From contig OY727100.1 of assembly GCA_963402885.1 (NCBI GenBank), forward strand, positions 11,501,395 through 11,565,394: a DNA stretch of 64,000 nucleotides. Direction: 5' to 3'. Below are positions 58,500 to 64,000 of the stretch, one piece after another (within the stretch, counting starts at the first letter, position 1; every line of letters begins with the position of its first letter). Both the position numbers and the translations under genes were made by a program. Source of the DNA: Antedon bifida. Lineage: Eukaryota > Echinodermata > Crinoidea > Comatulida > Antedonidae. The notes beneath the pieces are model-generated. The model made no database searches. It was not told the DNA's origin and saw only the letters and a list, made by a program, of their open reading frames with translations.

Positions 58500-61400
58500 G
58501 TATGTTTATGTTTTTTTCATTCAACACATTTTTACCAACCAAAGGATATTTTACCAACCGAACCCCTCATAACAAACCAAAACCAATGCTAATTTTCTAT
58601 TTCCTTTTTTAGTGATGATGATAGCGAAAACACTTTCAAGTTGCTTGTAGGTAAGAAATGTTGTTCAGTTAAACCCAACAAGATTGAGATGTTATGCCAG
58701 AGTTCTATTTCTAAACAAGAATATAGATGAGAAAAAATCATCAATTACAAATGTCTGTTTTCTTTTCTTTAGCCACAGATTGTCACATTGGGTATAAAGA
58801 TAAAGATCCTGAACGTTGTAATGACTCGTTGGTAACATTTGAAGAAATATTACAACATGCAAAAAAGAATGAGGTATAGTAGAACCCTCCTTTGGGAAAT
58901 GCTATTCGAAGGACACTTTCCTGTGATACTAACAAGGGGAAACATGTTTTAACAGTACGACCAATCCCTATTGAGGGTATATTTTGCTGTGTCCTAAAAG
59001 ACATCCCCTTTATAATAGGGGTTCTGCTGTGTATTTAGATAACATAAGTTGCCAATTGTGTACAGCCTTTATCTAGATTTCTTCAGGTAACTGTAGCAAT
59101 TGAAAAAACTATCTTCGTCTTATTGTCTACTACCGTTAGATAGGTTATATATACAATGCCTGGTGTAAAAAGCACAAGGCCAATTTTACTTTACATAAAG
59201 GATAATATTACATCATTCCTACTAAATAAAAGCGTATTTTTACATAGGTTGATATGGTATTACTCGGTGGTGATTTATTCCATGAAAATAAACCATCCCG
59301 GAAAGCAATGCACGGCGTTATGGCACTCATTAGACGATACTGTATGGGAGACAAACCAATCCAGATTGAGTTTCTCAGTGATCAGTGTGTCAACTTCGCA
59401 TCATCAAAGTGCGTACTATCATAAGTAATTTTCTAATATCAAAATGTAATAATCTAAATCATTGTCCAAGCCATGTACAGTAGCTCCAAAGACTAACATT
59501 TCTCTCATACTTCCTGACATCCATTTATACTATGGTGGAGAGATTGATAGTCAACTCCTAACCTCATGGTAAATCAGTCAAAGCATCCATTTTCCTAAAT
59601 TCATTGGTACTCGTACAATGTTGATGGCTGAATATATTTATACACTAACTACAATCAAAGCTCTTTTACAATGTTATCCCCTATCCTTCTGATGTGCCTT
59701 CAAATAGAGATTCCACAGTCAATACAATTTGTGTATATTTGTATTTTAGATTTGCACATGTGAATTATGAAGACCCAAATTTAAATGTTTCAATACCAGT
59801 GTTTTCTATACATGGTAATCATGACGACCCATCTGGAGTAAGTATCCTTGGACCAATAATTTATTCAACAAATGTTTTTATAAACTCCCTTTAGAGTATT
59901 TCTTTGCAGTATGAAATATTTTCTAACAGAATATTCAAAAGCCTCATTGCAGATGAAAGAAAAGAATGCTACAGTCAATTGGTTGTACAGTAATTATTAT
60001 ATTTGTTTGCAAGAGCAGTTAGGTAACATGTGTGCTCTGGACATATTAAGTGTTGCTGGCCTGGTGAACTACTTTGGGAAAGCAACATCGTTGGAATCAG
60101 TGGAGATGTCACCAATTCTACTACAGAAAGGAAGAACAAAGCTTGCTTTATACGGTTTAGGTAAAATAAAGCTCCGTCTACACTAACAAACTTTATGTGA
60201 CAAAAACATGTGATGTGCCCATAAATGGACATGAAGATGTCATATCACTACCATATTTCGGCATATCACTACCCTGTTTGGGCAAATCACACTTTTTTGG
60301 TCACATAAAGTTTGATAGTGTAGACAGAGCTTAAAACAATTGCTAACAATCTTGCCAGTTTAACGGTGTTCCCATGTCGCTATAAAAGAGGATTAACTAA
60401 AGCACATTTCGTTCATTTACAGGCAGTATACGTGATGAAAGGTTACATCGGATATTCCGTGATGGCAACTTGTCCATGCTGCGGCCAAAAGAAGACAAAG
60501 ACTCCTGGTTCAATGTTCTTGTTTTTCATCAAAATAGGTTAATCTATCAACTATTAGTACTATTTTCGTTTTATTAGAAATTTCTAGTAGTAAAGCCTAA
60601 ATAATAATTGTAAATAACATAAACAATCAGAAGGAAAAATGACTTGACTTGAATAATTGCTCAAAATCTATGCAGGTCGAAACATGGTGAAACTAACTAC
60701 ATTCCTGAGCAATTCCTAGACAACTTTCTTGACCTCATCATCTGGGGTCATGAGCATGAGTGCAAGATTGAACCAAGCTGGAATCCAGAACGCAAGTTTT
60801 TTGTTAGTCAACCTGGAAGCTCAATAGCAACGTCACTGAGTGAAGGAGAATCCAAACAGAAGTGAGAGTTTTAGATAAATTTACAGATAGAGTTATAGAA
60901 TGACAGCTGTCATAGAATGAATGTTAGAAAATAAAGATTTTACTTTGGTACATATTAAAAAAGATTCTATTTCCTATAATAGACTAGACACTAGCCTTAA
61001 CAGAATTGCATAATTTTAATACTTCATTTGCATCATATATTCTTGCATATAAGAAGATACTTGAACTTATGACCTTGGGTACTTGGTAGACGAAGATCTA
61101 ATATATACGCAACATAATCTAGTCTAAATAGACTAATGAGAAATGCCTAATAAAGTTAATAATATTGAAAGTATTGATGTCGTATGAAAATCTTTTTCAG
61201 AAATTCAGGGAAAATGCTAACTATTTTGTTTTTCATTTTGATAGGCATGTATGCTTACTACAGATACGAGACAAAGCCATGAAGTGTACCAAGATCCGAC
61301 TTGAGACTGTCCGTCAGTTTTACCTTGAAGAAATTGTACTGAGCGAGACAAGCCTAGATCCAGTTGATAATGTTGAGACATTGAGAATCTATTGCGAAGA

Positions 61401-63661
61401 GAAGGTCTGTTTTCACATGATGGTTATAATTTATCATGTTGGTGTAGCTCCAACTCCTTCTTTGTGCTCAAATCTAACCTTACCCATCAGCACCAGCTTA
61501 GTGGTCTAGATATATGAATACCAGGCTAGTGTTCGGGAGATTGTCGGAATCACTCCACCCAAGAATTATAGGCACATTTGTTCACAAACAAAAGAGAATT
61601 ATCATCCTGATAATAAAAAATAATATAGATATTCTCAATTATTTTAGGTTGAAAACCTTTTAGATAGAGCTGCTGAAGAACACACAGGAAACCCCAAACA
61701 ACCAAAGAAACCATTGATACGACTCAAGGTACAGTATATAACTCATGTTCACTAATGTGACTTCATTGTACAGTACAAATATGGTGTCTTGACAATGAAT
61801 TTTGTTCAATTCACACAGGAATATAAACATCTGTAGATATTCTTGGGTGAAATAATAAAGTGGATAGGAAGGAAGAAAAAGTCTTGTATTTATTGTTCTA
61901 TTTAGATTGACTATAGTGGTGGATTTGATGTGATAAACAATCCTCGATTTGGACAAAGGTTTGTAGAAAGAGTTGCAAACCCAAAAGACATGCTTGCGTT
62001 TCATAGGAAAAAAGAAGTAAATGCCACTAAAGGTGAGAAAATACATACTTATTATTAATTAATTCAACATATTAAATTCTTCTGAAAATTTCTGGCAGGA
62101 TTCATGGGTCATTAAAAACCTCAAAAATTCATGTTTACCATTCATATTTTATATTTGAAACAGGTAAAGTGTGTAAAGAAGAGTTGGATAAGTTTTTAAA
62201 ACCAGAGGCATTAGACTCGACCAGAGTTGAAGATCTTGTCAAACAATACTTTGAAGATGCAACAGAGGTAACTATTAGATTATGTTCAAAGGGATCATGT
62301 CAAAATGGTCTACTGCAGTCACTGCAGAAGAGAGCGCTTGAATTGATTGACATGACCTTGGGGAGAAGCATGTAGTTAAAAAGTGAGGCCACAGCACCAT
62401 TGATTGGTGCTATACACATTAACATAATGTTAATAGAGTCATGATTACACAAAAAGAGTAGATACTGCATTAGAATAATTTCGGCAAGGTTTCTAATTGA
62501 TACTAATTGCTCAATGTAAGTTTGTGAATGAAACTATTTGTTTTAATTGTACTTTAAAAACTTTATTAAATAGAAAAACCAGCTTCATATACTGTCTGAA
62601 AAGGGATTAGGAAAAGCAGTGGAAGAATTTGTAGACAAAGAAGAGAAGGAAGCAATTATAGAACTTGTACATTATCAGCTACAAAAGACGCAGGGGTATA
62701 TACATAAACGACAACCAACAGAAGAAACTATAGATGATGAGGTAAAACTGGTTAGGATTATTTCAATAGAAACTCGCCTTGTGGACAATATATAGTTCTA
62801 TATATATATAAATTGATTTATAATATATATAAATAATGTGAAACAAGAAAAGTTGTATTAAGAAAGATTCAAATGTAGAACCTTCTGCTTGATATGCAGA
62901 CATTAATATGGTATGGTTCAAATGCGAACAACACTAATTCAATATTTATGCATATTTATAACACATCTTTTGATATATAATGAACTAGGATTGCTTTTTC
63001 TTAGATACAATATTTGAAAACCGAAAGAAAAAAAATGTCCAAAGAAGAAGTTATGGAGGAAGTTAGTACGGTAAGCTCTAAACAGGTTTAAGTGGACATT
63101 TGGAAGGGTTTTTTTATCAGTTACTCAATTTCTTTATTAACTGTTTGAGAATAATCTCTTTATGTTCAAAATTACAAAATATTTCAGGTTTGAGATACAG
63201 TAGAACTCTATTAAAGAGACACCTTCTGAACACATCACATTGTGTGTCATACTGTACCTTACAATTAACAGTTAGGGGAAAAATGGCTTTGGTCATGTTA
63301 CAAAGTGAGTTAAGAGTTGTCCAAATAACATAGACTATCTGATAACTTAACCACATGAAATACACATAGTTTTTTTAATGCTTCAAAATTTGTTTACATC
63401 AACAGGTCATGGAAAAAGTAAAAAAAAATAGAGAAGACAGAGGTGAAGAATTAACAGGATTCAGTGATGACAATTCAGGCTCGGATAGCGAAAAGGCTAC
63501 CACAAGAGGAAGGGGTAGAGGACGTGGGTCAAGAGGAGGACGGGGGTCAAGAGGTGGCCGTGGGTCACGTGGAGGGAGAGGTGCCAAAACTACTACATCC
63601 ACTCGTGGGTCTGCAAGAGGAAGGAAAAGTGCGGTATCAACTGGTGGCTCCATTGTAGATT
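58471..63661 (+). CDS. MRE11: MRE11 double-strand break repair nuclease (3' end outside window)
   Basis: MRE11 is the Mn-dependent nuclease of the MRE11-RAD50-NBS1 complex, which detects and processes DNA double-strand breaks in the nucleus. Fifteen exons with GT-AG borders join in phase into 608 residues; the human protein has 708, so about 100 C-terminal residues lie beyond the window. All phosphoesterase motifs are intact: D25/H27 (ATDCHIGY), D65 ([11 protein letters not shown]), N133/H134 ([10 protein letters not shown]), H223 (VFHQNRSKHG), H251/H253 (IWGHEHEC). The capping and RAD50-binding region follows ([36 protein letters not shown]). A Gly/Arg-rich segment at about 557-596 corresponds to the PRMT1-methylated GAR motif of vertebrates. 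Start chosen as the first ATG, 24 codons before the first motif as in homologues. Divergent from DIXDC1. Confidence 0.98.
58613..58650 (+). CDS. MRE11: MRE11 exon 2
   Basis: Acceptor TTCCTTTTTTAG. Encodes [12 protein letters not shown], the strand leading into the first metal-binding motif. Donor GTAAGA. Confidence 0.95.
58773..58873 (+). CDS. MRE11: MRE11 exon 3, phosphoesterase motif I
   Basis: [18 protein letters not shown] with the D-x-H metal ligands. 33 full codons, donor GAG|GTATAG. Confidence 0.98.
58876..59030. mobile_element. MITE of the ACAGTAGAACCC family, in MRE11 intron 3
   Basis: Inverted ends AGTAGAACCCTCC and GGGGTTCTGCTGTG enclose GACACTTTCCTGTGATACTA and AACATGTTTTAACA. 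It begins within two bases of the exon 3 donor, so the donor region of the intron is made of transposon. Confidence 0.7.
59248..59408 (+). CDS. MRE11: MRE11 exon 4, motif II
   Basis: [20 protein letters not shown] carries the bridging Asp. 53 full codons; donor AA|GTGCGT, phase 2. Confidence 0.98.
59464..59602. mobile_element. 137-bp unnamed mobile repeat, copy 2, MRE11 intron 4
   Basis: Same element as 58093-58231, same orientation, flanked by CATTG on both sides. Confidence 0.75.
59750..59837 (+). CDS. MRE11: MRE11 exon 5, motif III
   Basis: [20 protein letters not shown] then HGNHDDPSG with the catalytic Asn-His pair. Donor GTAAGT. Confidence 0.98.
60016..60160 (+). CDS. MRE11: MRE11 exon 6
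   Basis: Acceptor GCAAGAG|CAG (three bases inside a nearer AG), chosen because it keeps phase. [20 protein letters not shown] and [14 protein letters not shown] align with human. Confidence 0.93.
60168..60333. mobile_element. Palindromic MITE filling MRE11 intron 6
   Basis: AAGCTCCGTCTACACTAACAAA at the left and TTTGATAGTGTAGACAGAGCTT at the right. It occupies 166 of the 262 intron bases, beginning 8 bp after the splice donor. Confidence 0.9.
60423..60537 (+). CDS. MRE11: MRE11 exon 7, motif IV
   Basis: [36 protein letters not shown] with the conserved His. Donor AG|GTTAAT, phase 2. Confidence 0.97.
60676..60861 (+). CDS. MRE11: MRE11 exon 8, motif V
   Basis: [36 protein letters not shown] and [16 protein letters not shown]. 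Holds the last two metal-binding histidines. Confidence 0.98.
61245..61404 (+). CDS. MRE11: MRE11 exon 9
   Basis: [20 protein letters not shown] then [12 protein letters not shown], the start of the capping domain. Donor AAG|GTCTGT is weak but the next exon fits the frame. Confidence 0.95.
61648..61728 (+). CDS. MRE11: MRE11 exon 10
   Basis: 27 codons, phase 0 both sides: [15 protein letters not shown] ... KKPLIRLK, matching human PEKPLVRLRV. Confidence 0.96.
61906..62032 (+). CDS. MRE11: MRE11 exon 11
   Basis: [20 protein letters not shown] then [17 protein letters not shown], nearly superimposable on human. Confidence 0.98.
62164..62267 (+). CDS. MRE11: MRE11 exon 12
   Basis: [16 protein letters not shown] then [17 protein letters not shown]. 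Part of the RAD50-interacting region. Confidence 0.97.
62574..62741 (+). CDS. MRE11: MRE11 exon 13
   Basis: [20 protein letters not shown] and [20 protein letters not shown]; 56 codons, phase 0 both sides. Confidence 0.97.
63005..63070 (+). CDS. MRE11: MRE11 exon 14
   Basis: 22 codons of charged sequence, [20 protein letters not shown], acceptor CTTTTTCTTAG, donor GTAAGC. Confidence 0.94.
63197..63335. mobile_element. Eroded ACAGTAGAACCC-family repeat, MRE11 intron 14
   Basis: Starts ACAGTAGAACTCTATTAAAG and retains GACACCTTCTGAACACATCA. The right end is hard to place. Confidence 0.4.
63406..63661 (+). CDS. MRE11: MRE11 exon 15, Gly/Arg-rich segment
   Basis: [20 protein letters not shown], an acidic Ser run, then [16 protein letters not shown] and further RGG repeats; ends SVSTGG-like sequence and SIVD. 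The donor GATT|GTATGT is preferred because human continues SIIDAF; the unspliced frame stops at 63687. Confidence 0.9.
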
Positions 63662-64000
63662 GTATGTTCAATACAAACTGTTTATAAAGAGAGACATTAA
63701 TATTAAATCACAACATATACATTAGCCATAATATTCAAAGTTCCAGGTACTCCCTGACCCCACTTCTTGACAACATGTCTTCTTAGATATGAACCATAAT
63801 TGGGGGTTCAGTGTACACATATGGCTAGTGTAGGGGGTTTGTATTATGGTACAGTATATCACAGCCCTGTCAAACAGATGGCTACCTCCATCTGTCTCAA
63901 AATATGATTGAGATCATCTTTGACGCGTCTGCTTGATACAGCATAATATACAAATACATCTAACCTAGCAATTCACAAATTACTCCCATAATCTATTACT
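63662..64000 (+). other. MRE11: MRE11 intron 15 (or 3' UTR), to window edge
   Basis: No further exon seen. If the exon 15 donor is skipped this would be 3' UTR; no canonical AATAAA was noted before the edge. Confidence 0.5.

Noticed and set aside
61660-62046. 128-codon - strand frame
   Set aside because: Antisense shadow of MRE11 exons 10-11 and the intron between.
63399-63671. Pro/Leu-rich - strand frame and a second + frame
   Set aside because: Shadows of the Gly/Arg-rich MRE11 exon 15.

Overview
This is a eukaryotic, AT-rich, intron-rich window from an animal nuclear genome. The conserved proteins (a DIX/CH-domain Wnt-pathway protein and MRE11), the many small non-autonomous DNA transposons and tRNA-derived SINEs, and a strong excess of the palindrome TAGGCCTA point to a marine invertebrate deuterostome, most likely an echinoderm. 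The species is an inference. All genes were found by reading spliced exons; almost none of the long open frames is a gene by itself.

Layout. (1) 1-9.2 kb, + strand: a probable CART-type (six-cysteine) neuropeptide gene, seen as a 21-nt exon at 2460-2480, a cysteine-rich exon at 7123-7253 and a short last exon at 8727-8763 with a poly(A) signal near 9143. The signal-peptide exon was not found. A 700-bp satellite lies in its first visible intron and a very recent inverted/direct duplication in its second. (2) 9.2-15 kb: no gene seen; SINE, repeat dimer and a diverged copy of the 2.34 kb block. (3) 15.0-51.7 kb, - strand: DIXDC1 (coiled-coil DIX1). Eighteen coding exons join in phase into a 793-residue protein: unique N-terminus, CH domain, Ser/Pro linker, coiled coil, C-terminal DIX domain. 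At least three alternative first exons (51.7, 49.6, 34.5 kb) all end in phase 0 and can join the same CH exon at 31.05 kb. Its introns hold a 3.4-kb terminal-inverted-repeat element, several MITEs, LINE tails and minisatellites. (4) 51.7-58.5 kb: intergenic; DIXDC1 and MRE11 are divergent here. (5) 58.47-63.66 kb, + strand: MRE11, fifteen exons covering 608 residues from the initiator Met through the phosphoesterase motifs, capping domain and the glycine/arginine-rich segment; the C-terminal exons lie beyond the right edge.

The three genes have unrelated jobs: a secreted neuropeptide, Wnt/Dishevelled-Axin signalling with actin/microtubule links, and DNA double-strand-break repair. The most notable points are the CART-type gene with its rearranged intron, the promoter-switch architecture of DIXDC1, and the 3.4-kb element carrying perfect DR1 nuclear-receptor half-site pairs. 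No CRISPR, rRNA or intact tRNA gene was seen.
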